A stretch of DNA of 64,000 bases. It comes from Neobacillus niacini (GTDB lineage: Bacteria; Bacillota; Bacilli; Bacillales; Cytobacillaceae). Where the stretch lies: positions 91,838 to 155,837 of the forward strand of contig NZ_BAWM01000009.1 in NCBI RefSeq assembly GCF_000759675.1, read 5' to 3'. Below the pieces are notes generated by a model that searched no databases, had not been told where the DNA came from, and was given only the letters and a program-made list of their open reading frames with translations. How positions within the stretch are numbered: the first letter of the stretch is position 1; every line of letters starts with the position of its first letter. The translations under genes were made by a program, and so were the position numbers. This document shows, piece by piece, positions 16,883 through 25,061 of this stretch.

Positions 16883-17537
16883 AGTCTTTTCGCTCCCATT
16901 CATCTTCTGGTATTGGCAGGTCTTCTCCGGAGAATCTTTCCTCTTTAAACGGATCACCATTGATATGGAAACCGTTTTGCTCCCAGAATCCCGGCTGGTT
17001 TTCGTTAATAAACTCAATTCCACGTATCCATTTTACACTTTTCCAAAAATAAAGATGCGGTACGACCAGCCTTAACGGCCAGCCATGCTTTTCCGTTAAA
17101 GGCTCTCCTTCAAAAGTATGTGCTAGAAGTACATCCTCATTAAGCAGATCCTCTAAAGCAATATTGGCTGTATAATCATGGTCCGCATGCAGCATTACAT
17201 ACTTACTTTTAGGAGTCACTCCTATCTCCTTTAGGAAATCACTGAATTTAACACCGGTAAAGCTATTGTCAAAACGAGACCAGCGCGTTACACAGTGGAT
17301 GTCCACGTTGATGGTCGACTGTGGCATTTGTTTGATTTGGTCATAAGAGAGAACAGCCTCTTTGTCGACTTCGCCGAACACCTTTAAATCCCAATTTTCC
17401 ATATCATACACTGGCACGTCGCCTTCATGAAGAATTGGAAAACGTTCTGTTAATGCCTGACCTGGCGGAAGACGTTTTGCGAGCTTAGGATCAACTGCCG
17501 GAACTCGCGTCTTTTTAATTCTTTCTGCTTTATTCAT
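16875..17537 (-). CDS. YuiH-like sulfite-oxidase-family molybdopterin enzyme
   Basis: The protein has 220 residues. It matches the SUOX-type molybdopterin domain as found in B. subtilis YuiH: WDLKVFGEVDKE, VDIHCVTRWSRFDNSFTGV with the molybdenum-ligand Cys, LLAHTFEGEPLTEKHGWPLRLVVPHLYFWKSVKWIRGIEF. No signal peptide or heme domain is seen, so it should be cytoplasmic. The physiological substrate of YuiH is not known to me; related enzymes oxidise sulfite or reduce sulfoxides. ATG at 17537 has GGAGG upstream. It sits inside a nucleoside-transport operon, translationally coupled to the phosphorylase, which is an unusual place for it. Confidence 0.85.
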   Translation of the reverse strand: MNKAERIKKTRVPAVDPKLAKRLPPGQALTERFPILHEGDVPVYDMENWDLKVFGEVDKEAVLSYDQIKQMPQSTINVDIHCVTRWSRFDNSFTGVKFSDFLKEIGVTPKSKYVMLHADHDYTANIALEDLLNEDVLLAHTFEGEPLTEKHGWPLRLVVPHLYFWKSVKWIRGIEFINENQPGFWEQNGFHINGDPFKEERFSGEDLPIPEDEWERKDFD

Positions 17538-17557
17538 AGTTTCAATCCTCCTTGTCC

Positions 17558-18475
17558 TTACCTAGAGCTTTGCTGTCCTGAAAGCTGAGAGTCCGCACCG
17601 CGATCCTTTAGGAAGAACATCGCAATGATGGTGATTATATAAGGCAGCATCGCTGTAAATTGGGTTGGCATCGAAAAACCTTGAAGTCTAATACTCAACG
17701 CATCCATTAGCCCAAATAATAAGCTTGAACCAACAATACCTATCGGGTGGGATTGACCTAACATCATTGCCACAAGAGCGATGAAGCCACGTCCAGCCGT
17801 CATCCCCTCTGTAAACATAGTTACCTGTCCCAGTGAGAGCTGGGCACCTGCCAAACCGCAAAGTATTCCACACGCGACAATGGCTCCATATTGTAAAACG
17901 GTAACCTTTAAACCGAGGCTTCTGGCAGCTGCTTCATTTTTCCCAACCGCAAGAACTCGGAAGCCTGTAACGGTGCGGTAAAAGAAAATGTACAACAAAA
18001 TTCCTGCTAGAAAAGCGATATAAACAAGTGGTGAGTGCCCGGATAAGAGCTTCCCAACTACTGGAATCCCTTCAATCACCGGGATGTCCAGCTTCGGAAG
18101 TCCTTCCATGTTTTTATCATAAAAGGCACCCTTCACATCGAAAATGGCGCGAAGTCCAAACGTGGTCAAACCTAGTACTAAAAAGTTAATAGCAATACCT
18201 GCTACAATCGGGTTTGCTTTCAAACGAATGGCGGCTAAGCCAAATAACAACGAAACAAGGACGGATCCTAATGCACCGACTAAAACAGCCACAAGCACAC
18301 TGCCACTATAGTAATTTCCAACGATAGCGGAAAATGCACCTGCTAAAATTAAGCCTTCAAGACCAACATTAAAGATTCCAACGCGAGCACATAGGGCTCC
18401 TCCTAAAGCTGCCAAAAGAATAGGACTGATCATTCGAATCGCTGACGTAAAAAAGGAGAGATCAAGCAGCTCCAT
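17558..18475 (-). CDS. BMP-type nucleoside ABC transporter permease 2
   Basis: The protein has 305 residues from the ATG at 18475, inside the end of the preceding gene; a GTG nine bases earlier is possible. It has eight or so hydrophobic helices, and the opening ISPILLAALGGALCARVGIFNVGLEG is diagnostic of the second permease of BmpD/NupNOPQ-type importers (YufQ/NupQ-like). GRGFIALVAMMLGQSHPIGI near the end is the conserved cytoplasmic coupling region. It overlaps permease 1 by 14 bases, so the pair is translationally coupled. Confidence 0.9.
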   Translation of the reverse strand: MELLDLSFFTSAIRMISPILLAALGGALCARVGIFNVGLEGLILAGAFSAIVGNYYSGSVLVAVLVGALGSVLVSLLFGLAAIRLKANPIVAGIAINFLVLGLTTFGLRAIFDVKGAFYDKNMEGLPKLDIPVIEGIPVVGKLLSGHSPLVYIAFLAGILLYIFFYRTVTGFRVLAVGKNEAAARSLGLKVTVLQYGAIVACGILCGLAGAQLSLGQVTMFTEGMTAGRGFIALVAMMLGQSHPIGIVGSSLLFGLMDALSIRLQGFSMPTQFTAMLPYIITIIAMFFLKDRGADSQLSGQQSSR

Positions 18476-19538
18476 GGATGTCACCCGCTTTCTTCTTTAC
18501 TTTCCACCAATTCATGGTGATTTTTGCTGTAACAAATAAGATAAGAACTCCTTGAATGACACTGGCAATTTCAAGCGGAACCTCGGTATTTCGTTCCATT
18601 CCCATTGCACCAGTTTGAAGTGCTGCAAGCATGATTGCGGCAACCGCAGTACCAAGTGGGTTAGAGTTTGCCAACAGTGCTGCCATTAACCCTGTCCATG
18701 CATAGCCTGGTACAGTCAAGGAACCTTCTACATATCGATATTGTGATCCGAGGACTTCTACCGTCCCAGCTAGACCTGCGATTCCGCCGCTAAAGAACAT
18801 GCTGAAGAGGAGAACTTTTATTTTATTAATCCCACCATATTCAGCAAAGAACGGGTTATATCCAAGCATTCTAACTTCATATCCTGCAGAAGTGAATCGC
18901 AGAATAATATATAGAATTATCGCTAAAACAATCGCAATTACAAATCCCATATGAACACTCATACCTTGGAATAACTTAGGAAGCCATGCCGCCTGATCAA
19001 TCATATGAGTCTGCGCTAGTGCAGCCGATCCACTTTTGTCTTGAAACGGACTCGAAACTAAATAACCGGCAAATAAAACCGCTACATAGTTTAAGAGTAA
19101 CGTAGAAATCAATAATTGTACTTTGAATCTCGTTTCCATCCATCCTGCTAGGAGCGACCATAAGCCCCCTGCTAAAAATCCAGCCACTAATGCAGACAGC
19201 ATTTTGATGATTCCAGATCCTGGAACATATAAAGCGGCAAGTGCTGCACTCACAGCACCTAAAACCATTTGTCCTTCTGCTCCCATATTGAAGACACCAG
19301 CACGAAAGGCAATCGCCAATCCTAACCCTATCAATATAATGGGTGTGGCACGAGCAAGCGTGGCGGTAACAAAGTAAAAGTTTCCGAATGCGCCGTCCCA
19401 CATAACTTTGTAGGTTTCCAAAACAGATGCGCCTACTATACTAATGGCAACCGCCCCTGTCAGGAGCCCAATCAACACGGCCGTAAGAGGCTGTACCAAC
19501 GATCTAAGCAGTTGTTGTAGTTTTCGTTGAAGATTCAT
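18462..19538 (-). CDS. BMP-type nucleoside ABC transporter permease 1
   Basis: The protein has 358 residues from the ATG at 19538, which has GGAGG eight bases upstream; the frame is open further up but those codons contain the ribosome binding site. It matches YufP/NupP-like permeases: LIGLGLAIAFRAGVFNMGAEGQMVLGAV, GYNPFFAEYGGINKIKVLLFSMF, and VPGYAWTGLMAALLANSNPLG. It forms the membrane channel with permease 2. The start overlaps the end of the ATPase gene by 35 bases. Confidence 0.9.
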   Translation of the reverse strand: MNLQRKLQQLLRSLVQPLTAVLIGLLTGAVAISIVGASVLETYKVMWDGAFGNFYFVTATLARATPIILIGLGLAIAFRAGVFNMGAEGQMVLGAVSAALAALYVPGSGIIKMLSALVAGFLAGGLWSLLAGWMETRFKVQLLISTLLLNYVAVLFAGYLVSSPFQDKSGSAALAQTHMIDQAAWLPKLFQGMSVHMGFVIAIVLAIILYIILRFTSAGYEVRMLGYNPFFAEYGGINKIKVLLFSMFFSGGIAGLAGTVEVLGSQYRYVEGSLTVPGYAWTGLMAALLANSNPLGTAVAAIMLAALQTGAMGMERNTEVPLEIASVIQGVLILFVTAKITMNWWKVKKKAGDIHGAA

Positions 19539-21042
19539 TCTCGTTTCCTCCTGCCATAAGTACACTTAATCTCTCTTCCGTTGCATCATTTCGATCAAGG
19601 ATATCGACAATTTTCCCTTCATACATAACAGCAATCCGGTCTGATAGCGTCAGTATCTCCGTTAACTCCGACGAAACGAGAAGGATTCCGTCTCCATTAT
19701 TTCTTTTTGCAATGATGGCTTCATGAATATATTCCATCGCGCCGATATCTACACCACGGGTCGGTTCTGCGGCAATGAGAAAATCAGTTTCAAATCCTAG
19801 TTCACGAGCGACAATTAATTTCTGCAAATTTCCACCTGATAGGTTTCCTGATTTTTCATCTAACGAAGTTGTTTTAATTTCAAAGCGTTCTATCCATCCT
19901 CTAACAAGCTTGCGGAATCCATTAAGTCGAATAAAGGAAGATTGATTGAACTTTTTCTTTCGATAATAGCCCATCAATCCTGTTTCCTCGACCGAAGCTT
20001 CCTTCGCAGCTCCCCATAGGTAACGGTCTTCCGGAATATGAGCAAGTCCCGCATTTCTTATATATGCTACGGATTTGCCATTCAAAATTGTCTCCCCTAA
20101 GCGTATGCTGCCACTGTCTATTTTTCTTAAGCCTGATATCGCCTGAATCAACTCTGACTGACCATTCCCCGATACTCCGGCAATCCCGACAATTTCTCCA
20201 CGGTTTACGGTTAAGGATAGATGGTCCAAGATTGGTTTCGCCTCTTTAACACCAATGTTAAGATTGTCGATTACAAGAAGTGGTTCTCCTTCTAATTGAT
20301 TTCGGTCGGTTAGCTTTTGGAGCTCACGACCAACCATCAGCGTCGCTAACTGTTCGATATCCGTATTTTGTTTTAGTACATTTCCCGTAACCTTGCCATT
20401 TCTTAAAACCGTAATTTGACCTGATACTTTCATCACTTCAGGAAGCTTATGCGTAATTAAGATAATGCTTTTCCCTTGTTCTGCTAAAAATTGAATTGTT
20501 TTTAAAAGTTCCTCGACCTCAATTGGAGTTAATACCGCTGTCGGTTCGTCAAGTATAATAATATCTGCACCCTGATATAACACTTTTAATATTTCAATTC
20601 GCTGCTGTTCTCCTATCGAGCAATCTCCTGCTTTTTTCAAAGGATTCACATGAATTTTATACTGTTCACTCAGTGCCTTTACTTTTTCAGCAGCTTCTTT
20701 TCGATCAAAAAAACCATTTCGCTTCGGTTCATGACCAATCACAATGTTTTCTGTTACAGAAAAATCAGAAAATAACATAAAGTGCTGATGCACCATGCCG
20801 ATACCATTTTCAATCGCATCAAGCGGTCCCGAAAATTTAACCGTCTTCCCGTTCAGTTTTATTTCTCCGCTCGTCGGCTGTTCAAGACCGTAAAGCATCC
20901 GCATGAGGGTTGTCTTGCCGGCACCGTTTTCTCCAACAATGGCCAAAACCTCTCCCTTTTTTAGCTGTATCGAAACCTCGTCGTTAGCGAGGAACTCACC
21001 GTACTTTTTGGTCATTTCCTTCATTTCTAACCGATAGGTCAT
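19504..21042 (-). CDS. BMP-type nucleoside ABC transporter ATPase
   Basis: The protein has 512 residues with two fused ABC domains, as in YufO/NupO and sugar importers of the RbsA class. Domain 1 has Walker A GENGAGKTT, signature SIGEQQRIEILK and Walker B DIIILDEPTAVL. Domain 2 has the degenerate GVSGNGQSEL, signature NLSGGNLQKLIVA and AAEPTRGVDIGA. It powers uptake through the two permeases. ATG at 21042 has GGGGGG upstream. It is separated from the lipoprotein gene by a hairpin, which may lower its expression relative to the binding protein. Confidence 0.93.
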   Translation of the reverse strand: MTYRLEMKEMTKKYGEFLANDEVSIQLKKGEVLAIVGENGAGKTTLMRMLYGLEQPTSGEIKLNGKTVKFSGPLDAIENGIGMVHQHFMLFSDFSVTENIVIGHEPKRNGFFDRKEAAEKVKALSEQYKIHVNPLKKAGDCSIGEQQRIEILKVLYQGADIIILDEPTAVLTPIEVEELLKTIQFLAEQGKSIILITHKLPEVMKVSGQITVLRNGKVTGNVLKQNTDIEQLATLMVGRELQKLTDRNQLEGEPLLVIDNLNIGVKEAKPILDHLSLTVNRGEIVGIAGVSGNGQSELIQAISGLRKIDSGSIRLGETILNGKSVAYIRNAGLAHIPEDRYLWGAAKEASVEETGLMGYYRKKKFNQSSFIRLNGFRKLVRGWIERFEIKTTSLDEKSGNLSGGNLQKLIVARELGFETDFLIAAEPTRGVDIGAMEYIHEAIIAKRNNGDGILLVSSELTEILTLSDRIAVMYEGKIVDILDRNDATEERLSVLMAGGNENESSTKTTTTA

Positions 21043-21057
21043 CGTTTTCCCCCCTTT

Positions 21058-21096
21058 TAAAAATGGAAACCGACTACAATGTGCAGTCGGTTTACT
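21058..21096 (-). terminator. Intra-operon hairpin between lipoprotein and ATPase genes
   Basis: On the minus strand AAACCGACT and AGTCGGTTT pair, followed by CCATTTTTA. The short T-tract suggests partial termination, a common way to make more binding protein than transporter. Confidence 0.6.
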
Positions 21097-21105
21097 TTTT
21101 TCAGA

Positions 21106-22125
21106 TTAATTGCTCAATGGATTTTTGATTTCTTTTTTTCCAGAAACAATTTCTTCATGAAGTGCTTTTACTTGGTCAATCGCTTCTTGACCAACAAAGC
21201 TGTTAAGAGGTGTTTTGCTTTCATGTGTTACATATGTTAAGCCAACGCCCTTTTCCTTCAAGCCATACTCGACAATGCCTGTTTTAAAATCACCGTTTGC
21301 AAATGCTTTTACCGTTTCATATGCAGCCGCATCTGTTCCTTTTAGCTGAGAAAGGACGATGTGCTCTGGATCTACCTCTGTACGGTCAACGTCCTGACCT
21401 AAAGTGAAGAATCCTTGTTCTTTTGCTGCTTCAAACACCCCTAAGTCTCCTACTGCAGAAGCTCCTGCAACGATATCTGCTCCTTTAGATGCTTGTAACA
21501 ACGCTAATTCCTTCGCTTTTGCTGGATCTGAAAAGCTTCCAACATAGTTTACTAAAAACTCAGCATCTGGATTGGTTTCCTTTAATCCTTGTTCAAATGG
21601 GACTGTCCATTTTTTCATTAAAGGAATATCCATCGCCACTACCATACCGACTTTATCTGTTTTAGTAGAAAGGCCGGCTGCTGCTCCTAGTAGGTAAGCT
21701 GCTTCGTGCTCGCGGAAATTAACACTTTGAACGTTTGGGAGGTCTACAACTGTATCAATAATCGCAAACTGACGATCTGGATTCTCTGCTGCTACCTTTT
21801 TTAATGCATCTTCTGCTTCAAATGATGAAGTAATGATTAAATCATATCCTTCTGCGACTGCTACGCGAAGGTTTTCTTCGATTGCAGAATGATCTGTTGA
21901 TTCGATTGTCTTTAATTCTACTCCAAATTCTTCAGCTGCTTGTTTCGCACCATCATCCATTTGCTGGAAGAATGGGTTTACCCCTATTTTCTCTGGCAAC
22001 ACAAGGGCAATTTTCTTCTTCCCCTCTTTAGTTGACGATTCATTTTTCCCCGCTGACTCTTCAGCTCCACATCCAGCAACAAGCAGGACTAAAGCTAGTA
22101 CAATAAGTGAAAGTAGTTTTTTCAT
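21106..22125 (-). CDS. BMP-family substrate-binding lipoprotein
   Basis: The protein has 339 residues. It has a lipoprotein signal (MKKLLSLIVLALVLLVAGC, with the lipobox Cys at about residue 19), so it is anchored outside the membrane. The mature part is a BMP/Med/TmpC-type binding protein, as in NupN: ALVLPEKIGVNPFFQQMDDG, DLIITSSFEAEDALKKVA, FAIIDTVVDLPNVQSVNFREHEAAYLLGAAAG, GADIVAGASAVGDLGVFEAAKEQG. Characterised members bind purine or other nucleosides; one class binds simple sugars. ATG at 22125 has AGGGGGAA upstream. It is the first gene after the SAM-I riboswitch. Confidence 0.92.
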   Translation of the reverse strand: MKKLLSLIVLALVLLVAGCGAEESAGKNESSTKEGKKKIALVLPEKIGVNPFFQQMDDGAKQAAEEFGVELKTIESTDHSAIEENLRVAVAEGYDLIITSSFEAEDALKKVAAENPDRQFAIIDTVVDLPNVQSVNFREHEAAYLLGAAAGLSTKTDKVGMVVAMDIPLMKKWTVPFEQGLKETNPDAEFLVNYVGSFSDPAKAKELALLQASKGADIVAGASAVGDLGVFEAAKEQGFFTLGQDVDRTEVDPEHIVLSQLKGTDAAAYETVKAFANGDFKTGIVEYGLKEKGVGLTYVTHESKTPLNSFVGQEAIDQVKALHEEIVSGKKEIKNPLSN

Positions 22126-22263
22126 GATGTTCCCCCTGTGATATATTTCGTTTTTATTCCTATTTGTCTATTAATTTACTAAAAAAAAACAAAGATAGCA
22201 AGACATAAATCGAACATTTTTTATTTATTTTATCGGAACGTTCGTGTTTTTCCTTTCACACCT

Positions 22264-22299
22264 AAAAAATTCCCTCTACCGATTAATAGGAAGAGGGAT
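22264..22299 (-). terminator. Terminator of the SAM-I riboswitch
   Basis: On the minus strand TCCCTCTTCC pairs with GGTAGAGGGA, followed by TTTTTT. It lies directly after the aptamer, as expected for the ligand-bound off state. Confidence 0.85.
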
Positions 22300-22315
22300 T
22301 ATGGATATACTCTTC

Positions 22316-22420
22316 CTTATCTTTCAGAACTCAATCGTTCTGTAGGATTTGGCACCATACTATTAAAAATAGCGGTTGCCGGGCGTCGTCGGGCCAGTCC
22401 CTCTGCCTCTCTTGATAAGG
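22316..22420 (-). promoter_or_regulatory. SAM-I (S-box) riboswitch
   Basis: The minus strand reads CTTATCAAGAGAGGC-AGAGGGACTGGCCCGACGA-CGCCCGGCAACC, then GGTGCCAAATCC and GTTCTGAAAGATAAG. This holds the S-box hallmarks: closing P1 CTTATC/GATAAG, GAGGGACTGGCCC, GCAACC and GGTGCCAAATCC. It is followed by an intrinsic terminator and then the BMP lipoprotein gene. S-box RNAs turn off transcription when SAM binds, so the nucleoside-importer operon should be expressed when SAM or methionine is low. A possible promoter, TTGGCT-17-TACATA, lies just upstream. Confidence 0.95.
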
Positions 22421-22611
22421 TAAATATTATGTAGTATCAGTTATTATTTTAGCCAAACAATATAAACAACTTAGAAATAATAAAAACTAGATTCATTATA
22501 TTTTAAAGGTTTTTAAATTACAATACTATTTAAATATTCATATAATAAAAAAATTCCCGTTGGGAAATGTAATTCTCAACGGTTTATTTTAATAGCTAGT
22601 AGAAAATTTTC

Positions 22612-22797
22612 TTACTGTAACAATTTTTCAATTAATTCTATTGCACCTTTAAGCCGGGTCTCATAATCACCGTTCAAAATCTTATAGTTAATATTATGCT
22701 CATTTAATAATAGCTTTAGGTGCTGATTGTTTTGGTCTCTTACCGTCTCCTTGCCATGAACACGCAGCCCGTCATCCACCCATGCAATTGCTTTTCG
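22612..22797 (-). pseudogene. C-terminal remnant of a NadR-like AAA ATPase
   Basis: About 60 residues, from AWVDDGLRVHG through DYETRLKGAIELIEKLLQ, match the C-terminal end of AAA_28/NadR-type ATP-binding proteins (W.DDGLR, then GdyeeRl..ai). No Walker motifs or start remain. The frame continues upstream only into the terminator of the DoxX gene, so translation from 22842 would be spurious. The N-terminal two thirds is missing. Confidence 0.45.
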
Positions 22798-22803
22798 GAA
22801 CAT

Positions 22804-22838
22804 GAAAAATAGCCTAGAGACAGTATCCCCTAGGCTAC
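22804..22838 (-). terminator. Terminator of the DoxX gene
   Basis: On the minus strand TAGCCTAG and CTAGGCTA pair around GGGATACTGTCT, followed by TTTTTC. It lies 40 bp after the DoxX stop. Confidence 0.8.
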
Positions 22839-22876
22839 ACATTTATCTATATAATAGAATGTGGTAAATTTTCTCG

Positions 22877-23251
22877 TTACCAAGTCCAATTTGTGATTGA
22901 GAGTAACATTAATGCAGCTGCTGCTAATGCAATATTCTTTAGGAATTGACTCTTCTCGCCTGCCTTTTCCGTCTGATCCTCACTCTTCCAGAAATTATGC
23001 ATCATGAAAGCAGAAACAACTAAGAATAATACTAATAAATAAAGTCCCCATTCAATCCAATATGCCGTAAGAATACTCAATCCTCCCGCTAGAAGCATTA
23101 ATCCGGTTACGACTACTGATAGTCCTGGTGCTGGGACTCCCTTATAGGACGCATACTGCTTCAAACCTTGAAATTGGATGAAATGATTTAGACCTGAATA
23201 AACAAAATAAAGACCAAATAATGCGCGACCAACCAGCCATAGCCAATCCAT
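22877..23251 (-). CDS. DoxX-family membrane protein
   Basis: The protein has 124 residues and four hydrophobic segments. The N-terminal WLWLVGRALFGLYFVYSGLNHF is the family hallmark, followed by LMLLAGGLSILTAYW. DoxX proteins are small quinone-type or redox-stress membrane proteins; the exact reaction is not defined. ATG at 23251 has AAAGGATG upstream. It is monocistronic with its own terminator. Confidence 0.85.
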   Translation of the reverse strand: MDWLWLVGRALFGLYFVYSGLNHFIQFQGLKQYASYKGVPAPGLSVVVTGLMLLAGGLSILTAYWIEWGLYLLVLFLVVSAFMMHNFWKSEDQTEKAGEKSQFLKNIALAAAALMLLSITNWTW

Positions 23252-23428
23252 TCAGACATCATCCTTTCATTAGGTTATTTACTTCTCACTATACATATAT
23301 ACTTTTAATTCAAGAATATTCCATCTTTTCTAAAAGCTCCATAATTGTTCGGAGAACAAAGTTTTTTTGTATCAATTTTTAGGCGAATGTCATAGGATGT
23401 ATTCTTCCCAGATGAAGGAGGTATTCAC

Positions 23429-23575
23429 ATGAGTGAAGGATTCGAATTAAGTTTTCCGTTAATTGTCGTACTGTTTATCCTATTAATAATTATTGGTGCA
23501 GGTTGTTGGGATTATGGTTACGTCGATTATTATGGCCGCAGCGGATATGGTGGTGGCAGCCCTTGGGGTGGCTGA
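23429..23575 (+). CDS. YjcZ-family sporulation-type small protein
   Basis: This 48-residue protein has one hydrophobic helix (PLIVVLFILLIIIGAGC) and a Gly/Tyr-rich tail ending in GYGGGSPWGG. This is the pattern of YjcZ/SscA-type peptides that are numerous in spore formers and expressed during sporulation. AAGGAGG lies seven bases before the ATG. A hairpin follows at 23600. Confidence 0.75.
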   Translation: MSEGFELSFPLIVVLFILLIIIGAGCWDYGYVDYYGRSGYGGGSPWGG

Positions 23576-23599
23576 TTAAAGAAACAATTCCTACAGTAA

Positions 23600-23637
23600 A
23601 AAGAAACCACGAAGCTACTTGGAGCTCGTGGTTTCTA
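23600..23637 (+). terminator. Hairpin after the YjcZ-like gene
   Basis: AGAAACCACGA and TCGTGGTTTCT pair with inner AGCT; the following T-tract is poor (AACTTAACT). Confidence 0.5.
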
Positions 23638-23654
23638 ACTTAACTCGTTACATG

Positions 23655-24050
23655 ACAATTCCGTGTTTGATAATTTCTGTTTCGACAACTGTATTAAACT
23701 TAATATTTTTAAAATAATCCTTTTTACTTGAACTTCCCAGATTTTGGGGTGAAAGGCGATCAGTCTCCTCCCAATTCCAAATGCATCTCAATTCGCCTGC
23801 TGTCTTTGGAGATGGCCACTTCCAACATGTAAAAATTTTTGATCACCTTTAAAGATTATGATACGGGACCCATTTAAAAGTTCTTCTTGAGCTTTGATTA
23901 AGTTATCGGATTTTAGAAATTAGATTTCAGTACATTTTCGAGCTGGTCCCCATTCGCTTCTAGAACAGGTTTTAAAAAATGATTTTGAATCTTATCCGAA
24001 TCTGTCATCGTATCTAAGAAAGTCCTAAATATACCAGCTCTGGGACAGGT
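23655..24050 (-). pseudogene. Decayed coding remnant, possibly GerA-type germination protein
   Basis: The minus strand shows scattered coding: one frame reads TDSDKIQNHFLKPVLEANGD then, after a stop, IKAQEELLNGSRIIIFKGD, recalling the start of GerAA-type spore germinant receptors. A second frame gives SSSKKDYFKNIKFNTVVETE before a stop. Stops and frameshifts break it throughout, so no product is expected. The family assignment is by eye only. Confidence 0.25.
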
Positions 24051-24110
24051 CTCCTAATGACCAGTTTCTCTCTTTTGTGTTATATTTATTTTCGTAGTCG
24101 ATAAGAAACA

Positions 24111-24518
24111 AAACATGAAATGGTGAGTAATCGCGGCTCATGTATACATGAGTTGAGGAAAGTCCAGGCTCGCCCGGTGCTGAGATGCCCGGAGTGTTCG
24201 TGCCATCTGTAAAGGTGGGCAGCAGACTTGGTACTGCTGACGGCGGAGAAATCATGCTAAGTCCCAAAAGGATATGCTGAGAGTATCCTGAAAGTGCCAC
24301 AGTGACGAATTCTTCTGGAAACAGAAGAAATGGAACGGGTAAACCCCACGAGCGAGCAACCCAAATTTGGTAGGGGCACCATCCAGCGGGAATAATGAAC
24401 CAAAAGGATGGATCGGTCTTCTTGACTGATAGTCATATGATTACACCTGTTGTGCGAGATTGGCATCGTTAGAGCACACAGGAACAGAACCTGGCTTACA
24501 GCCATTTCATGCGCCGGA
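24111..24518 (+). ncRNA. rnpB: RNase P RNA, Bacillus (B) type
   Basis: The catalytic RNA of RNase P, which trims tRNA 5' ends. The ends pair as helix P1 (CATGAAATGG with CCATTTCATG). The core includes GAGGAAAGTCCAGGCTCGC (P4 left), GTGCTGAGATGCCCG, GAAAGTGCCACAGTGACGAA, GGTAAACCCCACGAGCGAG, CCAAATTTGGTAGGGG and ACAGAACCTGGCTTACAG (P4 right). These match the B. subtilis-type RNA in order, and the length of about 405 nt fits. It is not flanked by gpsB or other usual Bacillus neighbours; SRP RNA follows 70 bases downstream on the same strand. Confidence 0.95.
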
Positions 24519-24530
24519 TTTATAAACTGT

Positions 24531-24558
24531 TTGGGAAATCAATTCCCTCGATTATACT
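24531..24558 (+). promoter_or_regulatory. Probable sigma-A promoter of the SRP RNA gene
   Basis: TTGGGA (24531-24536) and TATACT (24553-24558) are separated by 16 bases and lie between the two RNA genes. This suggests SRP RNA can be made independently of the RNase P RNA transcript. Confidence 0.5.
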
Positions 24559-24584
24559 ATTACTTAAACATAAGTAAGAGTCTA

Positions 24585-24865
24585 GCCTATACATACCGTG
24601 CTAGACGGGGAGTTGGCGGTGCCCTGTAACCCGCAATCCGCCATAGCGGGGTTGAAATCCTGCCTGAGGTTGGATCAAGTAAGGTCTGCCTTGTAAAAAT
24701 AGCGTTGACAACTAGGTCCTACGCAATGGTATCCTATGAATCTGGCCAGGTCCGGAAGGAAGCAGCCATAAGTAGTCATTTCTATGTGCCGTGGGACAGC
24801 TTAGTTTGAGCTAGCTTTTACAAGTAACGCTTGGTTGTTTTAAATCAAAGGCAGGTGCACGGTGT
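24585..24865 (+). ncRNA. scr: SRP RNA, long Bacillus type with Alu domain (scRNA)
   Basis: This is the RNA scaffold of the signal recognition particle, which binds Ffh and targets membrane proteins. The S-domain hallmark CAGGTCCGGAAGGAAGCAGC is at about 24748-24768. The 5' Alu part CGGGGAGTTGGCGGTGCCCTG and the 3' end GGCAGGTGCACGGTG match the roughly 270-nt B. subtilis scRNA. The exact ends are approximate. In B. subtilis this gene lies upstream of dnaX; here its neighbours are rnpB and a LacI-type regulator. Confidence 0.95.
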
Positions 24866-24921
24866 TAACTGAACATTAATAATGAAATTTGACTTATTTG
24901 AAGTTAATAAAAGAGAAAAAC

Positions 24922-24966
24922 GTGTCAGGCGTCATCCGATTTTTCGGATGGTGCCTGGCACTTTTC
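24922..24966 (+). terminator. Terminator of SRP RNA made from a GTGCCTGGCAC-type repeat
   Basis: GTGTCAGGC-GT-CATCCGA pairs with TCGGATG-GT-GCCTGGCAC, followed by TTTTCTTG. The GTGtCAGGC...GCCTGgCAC hairpin resembles small palindromic repeats often seen between Bacillus genes; a related but different element is at 63482-63525. Confidence 0.75.
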
Positions 24967-25061
24967 TTGTTACTCGAACTAATTCCGATTTTTAATATTG
25001 ACAATTTTTAAAAAACTTGAGAGAATGAACGCGTGTACATTTTATGTTTAGAGGTGATATC

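Noticed and set aside
24025..24505. Open frames across the RNase P RNA gene
   Set aside because: The sequence is fully explained by the conserved RNA core; the frames have no ribosome binding sites or family similarity.
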